Assembly (NCBI GenBank): GCA_030323885.1
Contig: CM059186.1
Coordinates: forward strand, 169,493,230 to 169,557,229
Source: Branchipolynoe longqiensis
Taxonomy: Eukaryota > Annelida > Polychaeta > Phyllodocida > Polynoidae
Reading direction: 5' to 3'
DNA length: 64,000 nucleotides
Positions 31,203 to 42,357 of the stretch are shown here, one piece after another. The stretch's first letter is position 1. Every line of letters begins with the position of its first letter. The position numbers and the translations under genes are program-made. The notes under the pieces were generated by a model. The model saw only the letters and a program-made list of their open reading frames with translations, did not search any database and was not told the origin of the DNA.

Positions 31203-31406
31203 ATGGTCCTCAAGGTGGTGGAGAACTGGAGTAAGACAGAAAACGAGATAGAAAAACTTGACAGTGAGGAAGGGGAGGACTGGCCAGCGCCGTGGAGAAT
31301 ATATTTAAGTAAAATACAATGCATGGCATGCGAAACGAAAGGGGGGTACCGAAACTTATTAAGACTAGTAAACTCATATTGCTCCACTACATGGCACTCG
31401 CTCTGA
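31203..31406 (+). other. Small ORF near the 3' LTR, uncertain
   Basis: 67 codons starting MVLKVVENWSKTENEIEKL, with an acidic helix and two Cys (QCMACET). It lies between env and the 3' LTR, where complex retroviruses carry accessory genes, but I recognise no family. It could be chance. Confidence 0.2.
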
Positions 31407-31465
31407 CTTAACCGAAAAAGGCGTAATGTTTAAGGGCTTCCATTTCCCTTGGTCGCGTTGCTCAA

Positions 31466-31487
31466 AGTAGAGATGGAAGAGGGACGT
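31466..31487 (+). other. Polypurine tract of provirus A
   Basis: AGTAGAGATGGAAGAGGGACGT abuts the TGTAAAA start of the 3' LTR. Confidence 0.6.
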
Positions 31488-32462
31488 TGTAAAAATATAC
31501 GGATTTTCGGTTCAGATTTATATATTGGTAAAGAGCATGATTATTCTTGGGTGACAGAATAAGTAAGGGGTTATGTAATCTAATGAGCAATGAGGCCCAC
31601 TCACATTATGACATGTAATAGACTATGTGAAATATATGTGCATGCATGGTGCCTAGAGATTAATGAAGAGATGTGGTATATCAGAAGTAGTTTAAGGTTG
31701 AAGAAATGTTCCTCTATGTATTCATAAAGAATGCAATTGGAGAAAAAGGACATTTTAGTATATATATATGTTTGTAACTGTTTGCAACTATCTGTCACCA
31801 GGGTGCCGAATGGCCTAGCACACCAGCCTAATCAACATATACACTGAGGCGCCGCCTGCAGCTGGGGATGAGTCACCATTACTCAAATGGGGTGGTGCCG
31901 CCTCCCAGGCTGTGGGGGGTGTTTTGATTGGCGGGTTGTGGAATGGCCAGTCGCTCTCTCCCCCCGGGCCCTGACCACATGAGCAGCATAAGATTAATTA
32001 TTAATGAAAAACAGACCGATGCTCCCATCACACTGGACATCGGCACTCTTCTCCTGCCTCTTGAATGAGACAGACCTATTCTTGAGCAGGACCCCAGACA
32101 CTCTGTCTGATGCTAGCAAAATTCATCTATTCCAATTGAGTGTGTGCAACAACCCTGGGGCTCTGGTTCCATGGGCTGTAGGCACTGATTTTGAGACTAA
32201 CTATAGAGACCAATGAGTTGCTGTGTGGACAGAACAGGAGGGGTGAGGGTGATAGGTCACTGATAGGTGAGCCGGAGTTGTTGCCAATAAAGCACAACAT
32301 CCTCACTGTCTATCTTTGTCCTTGTCTTCCTTTCTTCCTTATTATGGTTAATGTGTTAGTAATCTGGGTTCGAATAATAGCATCACAGGTGATATGAAGG
32401 GGGAAGAGTCTGTTGGTATCATCTGGTGTCCAAAACGTGGCCGGGCATCCAGAAATATCACA
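31488..32462 (+). repeat. Provirus A 3' LTR
   Basis: 975 bp and colinear with 12833-13807, with about six substitutions (for example near 31980, 32027, 32127, 32273, 32378, 32441). It is followed by the AGAG duplication. Confidence 0.9.
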
Positions 32463-32929
32463 AGAGGATATAAGAAAAGCAACATCTGGTGACAAATTGT
32501 AATCTGCCCTTAAGGGTCATCTGCTAAAAGTTGCCTATTTCGATCGTTTTGAATTTCTTTATTCTTTTTGTAGATAAATATTGTGGTAGGCGGTGTCACA
32601 TTGTACGGCCGGATCCTCCTTGTCTGATTGTATTGCAACGTGAAGGAAAAACGGGGAAAGTTTGCATATGCTTCTCATGTTTAATTATAATTCTCCATTT
32701 CCTTGCGGTGCAACAGATAAAGTGACTCGCCCTCTGACAAGCCAGGCCACAGGTAGCCTCTCATGGAGGGGGGGGGGGGGGGGGGGGGTGGGGGGGGGCT
32801 GCTAGCCAGTCACAGAGGAGCTGTCCACCCGGGACCGCGTCTAGCTAGCCTGCTGCCACCTGTTATCCCAGAAGGCCATTAGAGGTCAGTGTAGTTCCCG
32901 CTTCCACCGTGTGGTGGTGAGGCTCATGT
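32463..32929. other. Unassigned sequence, with poly-G tract
   Basis: Right flank of provirus A. No gene recognised. 32768-32798 is a G21-T-G9 run. Confidence 0.4.
32768..32798 (+). repeat. Poly-G tract
   Basis: Twenty-one G, one T, nine G. Potential quadruplex; the length is prone to sequencing error. Confidence 0.85.
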
Positions 32930-33091
32930 CTGGACTACTACTACACTATATTGATCATTATATCCTCTACTTTACTTTAGTGTGAAGTCACTTTTATTTT
33001 AGATGGCCAACTTTGGGGATCTTTGAAGTGCAAATATGCCAAATTAAATTTGGTGTGCACGTTAAAATTCTGACGTGACAGGCTTCAGCAG
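32930..33091. repeat. Fold-back element arm (left piece, split by SINE A)
   Basis: Matches the arms of the complete fold-back at 46919-47716 (CTTTAGTGTGAAGTCACTTT, GAAGTGCAAATATGCCAAATT). It continues at 33817 after the SINE/MITE insertion. Confidence 0.6.
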
Positions 33092-33412
33092 TTTGTTGTT
33101 GTTGTTTGTTGTTTTACATCCTAGCAACATCTAAGGTCATATCAGGACGGGTACCGACTGGTGACAGTGCGAACTCATGGTGATTTTATAGTGCTGTCCC
33201 ACTGGGAAACCAGGCTGCCGGCACCATGACCTCACATTATCCTGACACTGAGCACACCAGTCCTTGCCCTGTCCTAATAATGCCGAGCACCTGGCTAGGA
33301 AGTGACAAGTATCAATTTTAAAGTCATTGGTTTGACTGGACCAGGGTTCAAACCCACGACCCCACGATCTACCGAGACGGACGCTCTAACTCATTCGGCC
33401 ATCCCGTCTGGT
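33092..33412 (-). repeat. tRNA-headed SINE, copy A
   Basis: Minus-strand head (GATGGCCGAATGAGTTAGAG = A box; GTGGGTTTGAACCC = B box), a conserved body (TGACACTGAG, GGTCATGGTGCCGG) and a TTG-rich tail. Target duplication GGCTTCAGCAG at 33081-33091 and 33806-33816. The right copy is now displaced by MITE 2. Confidence 0.8.
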
Positions 33413-33416
33413 CCGG

Positions 33417-33803
33417 TGTCGCAGTTTCAGTTCTCCGCCAGTTTCAGTTCTCCACATCGCTTCTGCGCATGTGTAGAAATCGAAAAGCATCGTCTGCGCA
33501 TGGGTCAACATCGAGCCAGATTCAAACCGTCTCCGATTGCCGCAAATCGCTGCACTCATACTGACACTATAGTGTCAGTGTCACTAACCTTATAAATTTA
33601 ATATAATCTTTTCGGTAAACATGGTTTCTATATGTTTACCAAGCAATTTGTTTCTAGGTGGTGTGGTTTTAGAGATGTTTCACTTTTTCTGTATGAAGAT
33701 TGCTCACGACCATTGACAATGCTTTGACGATGCTGTTCGATTTTGATACATGCGCAGAAGCGATGCTGAGAACTGAAACTGGTGGAGAACTGAAACCGCG
33801 ACA
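33417..33803. mobile_element. MITE 2 with CCGG target duplication
   Basis: Inverted ends TGTCGCAGTTTCAGTTCTCC and the complement ending AACTGAAACCGCGACA extend about 55 bp, including GCGATG/CGCATG blocks. CCGG flanks both ends (33413-33416, 33804-33807). It sits exactly on the seam between SINE A and its target duplication, where SINE end CC meets GG. Confidence 0.8.
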
Positions 33804-33807
33804 CCGG

Positions 33808-34205
33808 CTTCAGCAGTAAGGGGTTCTATTAAGTTGGTGTTATCCCCTTCTGTGCAGTAACACATGCTCGGTGAGGGCGGCATTACCGAAGTTTGTTTTG
33901 AGTTACTATCATTATTCTGGGATAAATTTATTAAATTGATTATTATAATCTACTTGACTTTAGTTTGAGGTAACGTTTATTTTGAATCGCTAACTTTTGA
34001 GATATGTGAAGTGCAAACATGCTAAATTAAACATGCCAAAAGTCTGAAACCAAAGGCTTATGCAGTAACCGTTTTGATTAAATTGACTCAGTGTGCCCTT
34101 CTATGTGGCAACACATTCTTAGTAAGTGCATCAGTATCGAAGTTTGATATGTGCAATAAGATCTAGATGCATGTTTTGCCTTCGATGCTTCATCGGACTA
34201 TGCAA
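33808..34205. repeat. Fold-back element arm next to the 66-bp array
   Basis: Continuation of the arm begun at 32930. It contains CTTTAGTTTGAGGTAACGTT and ends at TTCATCGGACTATGCAACTT, close to the hinge sequence of the complete copy near 47260. Confidence 0.6.
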
Positions 34206-34211
34206 CTTCCA

Positions 34212-35993
34212 GTAACAGATGAAGCAGACAACATAATGGAACCATGGAAACCTGCGTACCACAATCATGTAGGTTCAGTCACAGATGAAGCAGACGACAT
34301 AAAGGAACCATGGAAACATACGTAACACAATCATGTTGGTTCGGTCACAGATGAAGCAGACGACATAAAGGAACCATGGAAACATACATAACACAATCAT
34401 GTAGGTTCAGTCACATATGAAGCAGATGACATAAAGGAACCATGGAAACATATGTAACACAATCATGTAGGTTCAGTCACAGATGAAGCACACAACATAA
34501 AAGAACCATAGAAACATGCATAACACAATCATGTACGTTCAGTCAGAGATGAAGCAGACAACATAAAGGAACCATGGAAACGTATGTAACACAATCATGT
34601 AGGTTCAGTCACAGATGAAGCAGACGACATAAAGGAACCATGGAAATGTACGTAACACAATCATGTAGGTTCAGTCACAGATGAAGCAGACGACATAAAT
34701 GAACCATGGAAACGGACGTAACGCCATCATGTAGGTTCAGTCACAGATGAAGCAGATGACATAAAGGAACCATGGAAACGCATGTAACACAATCATATAG
34801 GTTCAGTCACAGATGAAGCAGATGACATAAAGGAACCATGGAAACATGCATAACACAATCATGTAGGTTCAGTCACAGATGAAGCAGACGACATAAAGGA
34901 ACCATGGAAACCTACGTAACACAATCATGTAGGTTCAGTCACAGATGAAGCAGACAACATAAAGGAACCATGGAAACGTACATAACACAATCATGTAGGT
35001 TCAGTCACAGATGAAGCAGACGACATAAAGGAACCATGGAAACGTACATAACACAATCATGTAAGTTCAGACACAGATGAAGCAGATGACATAAAGGAAC
35101 CATGGAAACGTACGTAACACAATCATGTAGGTTCAGTCACAGATGAAGCAGACGACATAAAGGAACCATGGAAACGTATGTAACACAATCATGTAGGTTC
35201 AGTCACAGATGAAGCAGATGACATAAAGGAACCATGGAAACGTACATAGCACAATCATGTAGGTTCAGTCACAGATGAAGCAGACAACATAAAGGAAACA
35301 TGGAAATGTACCTAACACAATCATGTAGGTTCAGTCACAGATGAAGCAGATGACATAAAGGAAACATGGAAACGTACATAACACAGTTATGGAGGTTCAG
35401 TCACAGATGAAGCAGACGACATAAAGGAACCATGGAAACATGCATAACACAATCATGTAGTTTCAGTCACAGATGAAGCAGATGACATAAAGGAACCATG
35501 GAAACGTACGTAACACAATCATGTAGGTTCAGTCACAGATGAAGCAGACAACATAAAGGAAACATGGAAACGTACGTAACACAATCATGTAGGTTCAGTC
35601 ACAGATGAAGCAGATGACATAAAGGAAACATGGAAACGTACATAAGACAGTCATGGAGGTTCAGTCACAGATGAAGCAGACAAGATAAAGGAACCATGGA
35701 AACATGCGTTGCACAATCATGTAGGTTCAGTCACAGATGAAGCAGATGACATAAAGGAACCATGGAAACATGCGTAACGCAATCATGTAGGTTCAGTCAC
35801 AGATGAAGCAGACGACATAAAGGAACCATGGAAACGTACATAACACAATCATGTAGGTTCAGGCACAGATGAAGCAGACAACATAAAGGAACCATGGAAA
35901 CATACATAACACAATTATGTAGGTTCAGTCACAGATGAAGCAGACGACATAAAGGAACCATGGAAACGTAAGCAACACAATTATGTAAGTTCA
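34212..35993. repeat. Satellite array, 66-bp unit, about 27 copies
   Basis: Consensus begins CACAGATGAAGCAGACGACA, continues AAAGGAACCATGGAAACGTA and ends CAATCATGTAGGTTCAGT. Units differ at a few positions (CGTACGTAACA/CATGCATAACA alternatives). Stops occur in all frames, so it is not coding. Spacer-free tandem units rule out CRISPR. Confidence 0.95.
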
Positions 35994-36037
35994 TGTAGGA
36001 TCCCAGTGACTCCCGCACCTCACTCCAGGACAGCGCT

Positions 36038-36085
36038 GTTAAACAGCGAAACAGCGAAACAGCGAAACAGCGAAACAGCTAACCA
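36038..36085. repeat. Octanucleotide repeat (ACAGCGAA)n
   Basis: Five near-perfect ACAGCGAA copies. Confidence 0.85.
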
Positions 36086-36149
36086 GCGCGATGACCGATT
36101 CCTATAATCAGGGCTGTAGCAAATGGGGAGGAGGGGGTTAAGGGAAACA

Positions 36150-36880
36150 GTCCCCCCCTACCCGCCTTCCCACCCCAAAAATAAACCCAGTACGTTACCT
36201 CCCTGAAATGGCAGTAGCCACTAGATTTCAAAATTTCCTGGCTGGGGCGGGCGGGGGTTACCCCCCGACTTCCTTAGTGTTTGTTTGTTTGTTGTTGTTT
36301 TACGTCCTAGCAACATCTAAGGTCATATCAGGACGGGTACCGACTTGTGACAGTGCGCACTCATGGCGACTTTATAGTGCTGTCCCACTGGGAAACCAGG
36401 CCGCCGGCACCATGACCTGGTATCCCACTCAGTCACATTATCCTGACACTGAGCACACCAGTCCTTGCCCTATCCTAATAATGCCGAGCGCCTGGCTAGG
36501 AAGCGACAAGTATCAATTTTAAAGTCATTGGTTTGACTCGACCGGGACTCGAACCCACGACCCCACGATCTACCAGCACGGGAGACGGACGCTCTAACTC
36601 ATTCGGCCATCCCGTCTGGTCCTTAGTGTGTCATGCCTTCAGCACTTGCCCTTTCCAAAAATGCATAACCTCCCTTAAATGGCTATAAATGGCATTTTGG
36701 AGCCTCTAGATTTCAGAATTTCCTATCAGGGGACGGGGCATACCTACAGACCCCCTAATACATCTTGCCTTCAGATTTTGTCCGTTCCAAAAGTATAAAA
36801 CCTTCCCTTAAAGGGCTGGCAATAACATTTCAGAGCTTCTAGATTTAAAAATGTCCTGGTGTAGCAGGGTATGTGGGCAT
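36150..36880. repeat. Degenerate tandem repeat of about 120 bp, split by SINE B
   Basis: Three diverged units share CCAAAAAT, ACCTCCCTTAAATGGC and CTAGATTTCAGAATTTCCT. SINE B separates the first unit from the second. Confidence 0.55.
36281..36619 (-). repeat. tRNA-headed SINE, copy B
   Basis: Same family as copy A, nearly complete. Perfect target duplication TCCTTAGTGT (36271-36280, 36620-36629). Plus-strand ORFs inside are artefacts. Confidence 0.85.
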
Positions 36881-36882
36881 TG

Positions 36883-37500
36883 CAAGAAATTATCTGTGAT
36901 CCCTGGCAAGGAAGTCTAAGTTCTACGCTGGGAGAAGTAAGAAACGCACTCACCTCCGCAGTGTCCCCACGTGCCTTCTATCTTCCAGAGCAGCTGTCAC
37001 GTGACCACGACCCATGTGATCATGTGCCCACGTGACGCTCTGCTGACTCCCAATTGGCACATTGTATGTTGGCCATGCTTCGCGGAACATATATGTCAGC
37101 TTTCTAGAAGGTTTATTCTGGTATACCGTCTTGGGGATTTATTATTATGTTTTGTTGTTGGTAAATATGTTTATTTTAATGAGTAAGTTCTTTTGTCAGC
37201 ACTGAAGCGCTGGTCTTCCAGCCATTTTGTTTTCAATTTGGCATTATTTACACACACAAAAATGGTAATATTTGGTGATGTATATAAAGTGAGCTAACAA
37301 TAGCTGTTGAATACAGAATTTGCAGAATGTAGCGCACTGGATTTCTGATAGCCGCGTACAGGTTCCCCAGCAATTTACTCATGGTTCTTGACGGGCATGG
37401 GGGCATGGGGGTAGGGGGGGGGGGGTTTAAATGTTTCAAATGTGGCTGATGGTCCCTTTCTCCAAACACCGTTCTTCTCTAACACAGATCTCTACAATAG
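36883..37500. other. Unassigned sequence with spaced CACGTG motifs
   Basis: Three CACGTG palindromes at 36968, 36998 and 37029 (spacing 30 and 31 bp). No gene recognised. 37415-37427 is a short G run. Confidence 0.4.
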
Positions 37501-37504
37501 GTTA

Positions 37505-37803
37505 GTTGGTTCGTTGTTGGAGTTTTACGTCCTGTCAACATCTAAGGTCATATCAGGATGGGTACTGACTTGTGACAGTGCGCACTCATGGTGACTTTAC
37601 AGTGCTGCCCCACTGCCCACTCAATCACATTATCCTGACACTGAGCCAACCAGTCCTTGTCATATCCTAATAATGCCGAGTGCCTGGCTAAGTAGCAACA
37701 TGTATCAATCTTTAAGTCATTGGTTTGACTCGACCAGGATTTGAATTCCACGATCTACCAAAGCTATCGACGGACGTTCAACTCATTCGGCCATCCTGTC
37801 TGG
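37505..37803 (-). repeat. tRNA-headed SINE, copy C
   Basis: Same body and head as copies A and B, with internal deletions in the body. Confidence 0.75.
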
Positions 37804-38212
37804 TCTCTCCACAGCAGGTCTCCAAGGTGGAAACTGCCTGGATGAGTAGCGTCTCGTATCAAGACATTGCGTTGAATCGGTCAGCTTTGAACCCACTACC
37901 TGCGACACTGGAAGCTGGAGCTCCACCCACTGTACATGTGATGCACATGTGCGCAAATGCGAAAGTAACCTATGCCCCCCCACCCACCCTCGCTGCCTAG
38001 CTCTGTCAGTCATATACATCGCACACAAAGACATTTCTTCATAAGTACAAGTCTATATATAGATACATGAAAAATGTTGTATGTTTAATCATCCGGTGCA
38101 CACTCATCAGTTATTTACCAATATGATCCTTGATGCACGAGGGACGCTAAGGTGAGTCTGGCTGAGGTGAAGTCAATGTCAACTCATATTCCATGAAGAA
38201 CGGAAAATCTAT

Positions 38213-39400
38213 ATTTGGTTGATGAAGCATTTATTTAAATATGCATAGTCTGGTGGCTTTGAGCTTCTGACATTTTCTGACATAAATACATTATGGCGAT
38301 TGCTATAACTTACTTTACTTTAGATTGAAGCTACTTTTATTATAATTACCCAACTTTGGAAAAATTAGAATTTAAAACATGGCAAATTAATTTTGGCAAG
38401 CATGTAAAGATTCTTAAAACATAGGTTTCACTACTCCCTTGATCAGGGGAAGGAGTAAGAAAGGATAGGATTGAGTAAAGAGAAGTGAGGAGAGTTGAGT
38501 CAAAGGGCCGTGCCTTCTTGCCCTGTGGTGACCAGTTAGCGAGCTGGAGACACGGACCGAGTAAGTGAAAAGCCGACTCCCTCTGCAGAAACTCTTGTAG
38601 ACACAATCAAGGAGGAGACCGGCAGCGGAGAGGTTGTAGAAGAGGTGTGGACGAGGTGGAGTCCGCACAGCAATCACTGACAGTGCACACTCATGGCGAC
38701 TTTATAGTGCTGCCCCACTGGGAAATCAGGCCACCAGCACCATGACCCAATATCCCACTCAGTCATATTATCCTGACACTGAGCCAACTTCCTTGCCCTA
38801 TCCTATTAATGCCAAGCGCCAGGCTAGAAAGCGACAATTGTCAATTTTTAAATCATTGGTTTGACTCGACCAAGAACCGAACTACCGACCTTGCCCACGC
38901 GAGGCCCACGCTCTACTGATTAGGCCACCGAGCCCAGTGTGTGGTGGTAGGGGTGGGGGTAGAGGTGGGGGGTAGAGGAGGGGGTAGTAGGGTGGGTCGT
39001 ATGTAGGTCAAACTCACATTCCATACACACGATGTCGTATAGTCTCACCAATCTGATCAAATCAAAAATAAAGTTGCATAGTCTGAAAAAGCATACAATT
39101 TTCAAAAGTGCAAGCTTTACCTAAATTTGATCCAAACAAAAGCATCAATTTAAAAAAACAAAACATGTATCTAGATTTTATCGTACATATCCAACTTAGA
39201 TACTCGTACACTTATTACCTGTTCCTGCTGAAGTTTATGGGGTTAAAGTTGTGGCAAGCACCACAAAATGAATTTAGCTTATTTACAATTCAAATATCTC
39301 CTAAGTTAGTCATTTTAAAACAAAGTTACTTCAAAGTAAAGTAAGGCAGATTATAATAATCAACCTAGAATATTTATATCAGAAAATGACAGATGCTCCT
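38213..39400. repeat. Fold-back element interrupted by SINE D
   Basis: Left arm 38213-38440 and right arm about 39060-39400 are inverted relative to each other and match the 46919-47716 element (TTACTTTAGATTGAAGCTAC; TTACTTCAAAGTAAAGTAAG). The inner 38440-39060 holds SINE D and unassigned sequence. Confidence 0.6.
38677..38936 (-). repeat. tRNA-headed SINE, copy D
   Basis: Body as in copy A. The head is diverged (GGTGGCCTAATCAGTAGAG on the minus strand). Confidence 0.7.
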
Positions 39401-39444
39401 GACATGGGTAAGCTACATCAGGTTTACACAATTTGTATTATTAT

Positions 39445-39672
39445 TTATTTCTTATTCTAGTTTTACATCCCTGCAATTTCTGAGGTCATGTCAGGAAGGG
39501 TACTGACTTGTGATAATGCATATTCATGACGACTTTATAGTGCTGCCCTACATGGACACTGGGATGGTGGCACCATTACCTGATATCCCACTCAGTCACA
39601 TTATCCTGACATTGAACTAACCAGTTCTTGCCCTATCCTACATTAATAATGCCGAGCGCCTGGCTAAGAAGC
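39445..39672 (-). repeat. tRNA-headed SINE, copy E, head missing
   Basis: Body only (GAGGTCATGTCAGGAAGGGT to GCGCCTGGCTAAGAAGC). The tRNA-related head is lost where the 54-bp array begins. Confidence 0.65.
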
Positions 39673-39675
39673 AAC

Positions 39676-40193
39676 ACGTAGATATAGAACAACACTAACT
39701 AGCTATACATGTGAACCCCACTGACCCGTCTATGGATGTAGAACTACATTAACTAGCTATACACATGAACCTCACTGACTGGCCTGTGGATGTAGAACTA
39801 CACTAACTAGCTATACATGTGAACCCCACTGAGCCGTCTATGGATGTAGAACTACACTAACTACCTATACACATGAACCTCACTGACTGACCTATGGATG
39901 TAGAACTACACTAACTAGCTATACACATGAACCCTGCTGACTGGCCTATGGATGTAGAACTACACTAACTAGCTATACACATGAACCCCACTGACTGGCC
40001 TATGGATGTAGAACTACACTAACTAGCTATACACATGAACCCCGCTGACTGGCCTATGGATGTAGAACTACACTAACTAGCTATACACATGAACCCCGCT
40101 GACTGGCCTATGGATGTAGAACTACACTACCTAGCTATACACATGAACCCTGCTGACTGGCCTATGGATGTAGAAGTACACTAACTAGCTATA
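39676..40193. repeat. Satellite array, 54-bp unit, first part
   Basis: Unit contains CCTATGGATGTAGAACTACA, CTAACTAGCTATACACATGA and ACCCCGCTGACTGG; about nine copies. It is interrupted by the insertion at 40194-40639 and resumes at 40640. Confidence 0.93.
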
Positions 40194-40341
40194 TACATCA
40201 TCATCATCATGCTGTCGGTCGCGATGCGACAAAGACTCCTTTCATTACTTGACTGCCGCTCTCCATTTAGCTCTCTGCTGTGAGAGTTGCGCCCATGAGT
40301 CGGTCTTAATGTCTCTCAGCTTCAGGCTTCTCTTGATGGTA
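40194..40341 (-). pseudogene. RTE-like LINE 3' end, strongly truncated
   Basis: Nearly identical to 11877-12025 (tail of ATG/CAT repeats, then CTGTCGGTCGCGATGCGACA). Its 3' tail abuts the 54-bp array. Confidence 0.8.
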
Positions 40342-40639
40342 TTTCATGAAAGCTGCCTGCAAAAGTGTTGAAGTGCTGCTGGCTTTTGCAAGTTACCAGC
40401 GGCACTCTCTCAGGGAGCAAATAGAGGTTTCACACCAGCAAGAACATGTCAAGACAGGCGCAAAACTATTTGTCCCTGCAATGGCTGGTCGGGAGATGTT
40501 GGGAGTTCCATACATAAACCGCCCTTAATGCTGCCACAGTGACATGGTTTTCTGTTTGGGGTTTGCTCCCTTAGCCTTCGGTTCTGTCAAGAACCTGTAC
40601 CACAAGGCAGTGGTTTACAACTCTGCAAGGCAGGGGTAG
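40342..40639. other. Unassigned insert within the 54-bp array
   Basis: A 60-codon frame starts here (MKAACKSVEVLLAFASYQRH), but I recognise no family. It may be an internal part of the LINE that inserted. Confidence 0.35.
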
Positions 40640-40900
40640 CGTGAACCCTGCTTACTGGTCTATGGATGTAAAACTACACTAACTAGCTATACACATGAAC
40701 CTCACTAACTGACCTATGGATGTAGAACTACACTAACTAGCTGTACACATGAACCCCACTGACTGACCTATGGATGTAGAACTACACTAACTAGCTATAC
40801 ACATGAGCCCCGCTGACTGGTCTATGGATGTAGAACGACACTAACTAGCTATACACATGAGCCCCGCTGACTGGCCTATGGATGTAGAACTACACTAATG
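40640..40900. repeat. Satellite array, 54-bp unit, second part
   Basis: Four to five more units of the same consensus, same orientation. Confidence 0.9.
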
Positions 40901-40976
40901 GTGATGGTGGTTCGGCTGGGTGTGCAGGGTAAGTGTGAATGGACGGGAAACCATGACAACCATCATAGCCGTGTTT

Positions 40977-41601
40977 ACACGGGCAAATTTAAAACGATGT
41001 AGACAAATCGATTCATATGAAGCGTTTTAATGTTGCGTTTACACGGAGGGAGTTTCAAAGTGTGTCGCGTCTACACGGGCAGTACTTAAAACGTTTCACG
41101 GCGGAAGTGGATATCTGCGCATGACTGTTGCTGGCACAAAAGCAACATGGCGGTGATGCGGATTCCGAGGGAATCATACAGAAGAAGTCAAATATCTCCC
41201 AAATTACACCATTTAGAAACAAATCGCTTGGTACACATATAGAAAACATCTTTACCAAAAACATTATATTAAATTCATACGGTTAGGGTTCTTGAATTCT
41301 ATTAATGCGGACAGAGTAGCACAAGAAGCGATTCGTCAGGAGCAGGAACACTCGACTGCGCATGCGTATGACATCACTAAAACGCCTAAAGTATAACGGA
41401 ACCGTTTACACGACCATCGAGAAAGCGATTTATATAAAACGCTTCGTATAAACCACCTCGCGAGGCGGTATAGATGAAGCGTTTCATATGAATCGATTCA
41501 GCCCTAAAACGCCTCAGAGTCGCGCTTACACGGCAAATGTGAATCGATCTAGGCAAGGCGTTTTATATGAAGCGTTTTAAATCGCCCGTGTAAACAGGGC
41601 T
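40977..41601. mobile_element. MITE 3, 625 bp, non-coding
   Basis: Ends AGCCGTGTTTACACGGGC and (inverted) AGCCCTGTTTACACGGGC are flanked by CAT (40974-40976, 41602-41604). The interior repeats AAAACGCTTCATATGAATCG-like words and GTTTACACG several times. Superfamily not assigned. Confidence 0.7.
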
Positions 41602-41807
41602 CATGACCCCTGCTCTAAGGAAGGAGGGGACTGTGAACGCATGGGTGCATTTGTAGAACAGTGTTCTTCAGAATCAAATGTCCTTCACATGGTCACGTGA
41701 GCCCCTAAGCATACAGCACAACACTGTACAGCATGCTTACCCCTAATATACCTTGTCACGTATGACTGAAAACCAGCCTTTGCTTATTTGAATGACAACT
41801 CAACATT

Positions 41808-42056
41808 TGCAGTTTGGGATATTTTCCGTTCCAACCGGTGGTCCAGAACTGGTTCATCAAAGGCTGTGGTATGTGCTGTCCTGTCTGTGGGAAAGTGCAT
41901 ATAAAATACCCCTTGCTGCTTATCGGAAAGAGTAGCCTATATGGTGGCAGCGCGTTTCCTCCAAAGAAATAATTATGTCAGAATGTTTTACGTCCAATAG
42001 CCGAGGATAAAAATCATGTGATCTAGATGCGTTGTTAAATAGAACAAGCTTTTAAA
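41808..42056 (+). repeat. Gastropod-type SINE, headless, inverted copy
   Basis: Reverse orientation of the element at 42358: GTTCCAACCGGTGG, GTGGGAAAGTGCATATAAAA, CTTATCGGAAAGAGTAGCCT, ATTATGTCAGAATG. The tRNA-related part is absent. Confidence 0.7.
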
Positions 42057-42357
42057 CATGTATTGCTGAAGAGACGGGATCTAACGTTAATCATAACTGT
42101 CAGTGTTAAAGCTTATGATATCCAGTATGTGTATGTGCACGCCTAATAATATATAACTTTGCATGTTTTTCAATTCAAGCATCTCGAAAGTTAACCCTTT
42201 AAAAAAAGATTACTTCAAACCAAAATGAAATATACTAATCTAATTTTGAAAAGTCCCCAATAGCCGATGTTTACTTTTCGTACTGGGGAGGTCGTTAAGC
42301 AGATTAGAGTGGAGTTGGTGTAGTTGGGATCCAGGCTAGTCGGACAGTAGCATCTAC

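Larger units (their letters stand above)
29265..31465 (+). other. Provirus A 3' non-coding region with repeated motifs
   Basis: Three purine motifs (listed separately) lie at 29327-29587. A block of about 55 bp (AAGTAAGGGGG...CTCTCTGATTC) is duplicated at about 29845 and 29979. 30520-30850 is a degenerate run of GATTGAT/GAGTCA/GGGTCA words. No convincing gene. Confidence 0.5.
12833..32462 (+). mobile_element. Provirus A: env-bearing retrovirus-like LTR element, nested and degraded
   Basis: Two 975-bp LTRs in direct orientation are flanked by AGAG (12829-12832 and 32463-32466). After the 5' LTR come a primer-binding site and leader, and before the 3' LTR a purine tract. Removing the Harbinger insertion leaves about 10.7 kb. 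In it I can place only the integrase C-terminus (24889-25419), a GC-rich exon-like region, and an env-like gene (27726-29264). Gag, protease, RT, RNase H and the integrase core are missing. I count about six substitutions between LTRs (roughly 0.6%). Family: Ty3-like with an Env of the baculovirus-F/errantivirus type, inferred from env. Confidence 0.8.

Noticed and set aside
32531..32725. Possible exon after TTTTTGTAG near 32570
   Set aside because: A single acceptor-like site and a short hydrophobic frame without partner exons or homology.
33302..33595. 97-codon ORF
   Set aside because: Spans SINE A head and MITE 2, so it is a chimera of two insertions.
34212..35993. CRISPR-like array
   Set aside because: Contiguous 66-bp units without unique spacers, in a eukaryotic genome.
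41055..41264. 69-codon minus-strand ORF inside MITE 3
   Set aside because: No recognisable domain, in a non-coding MITE.
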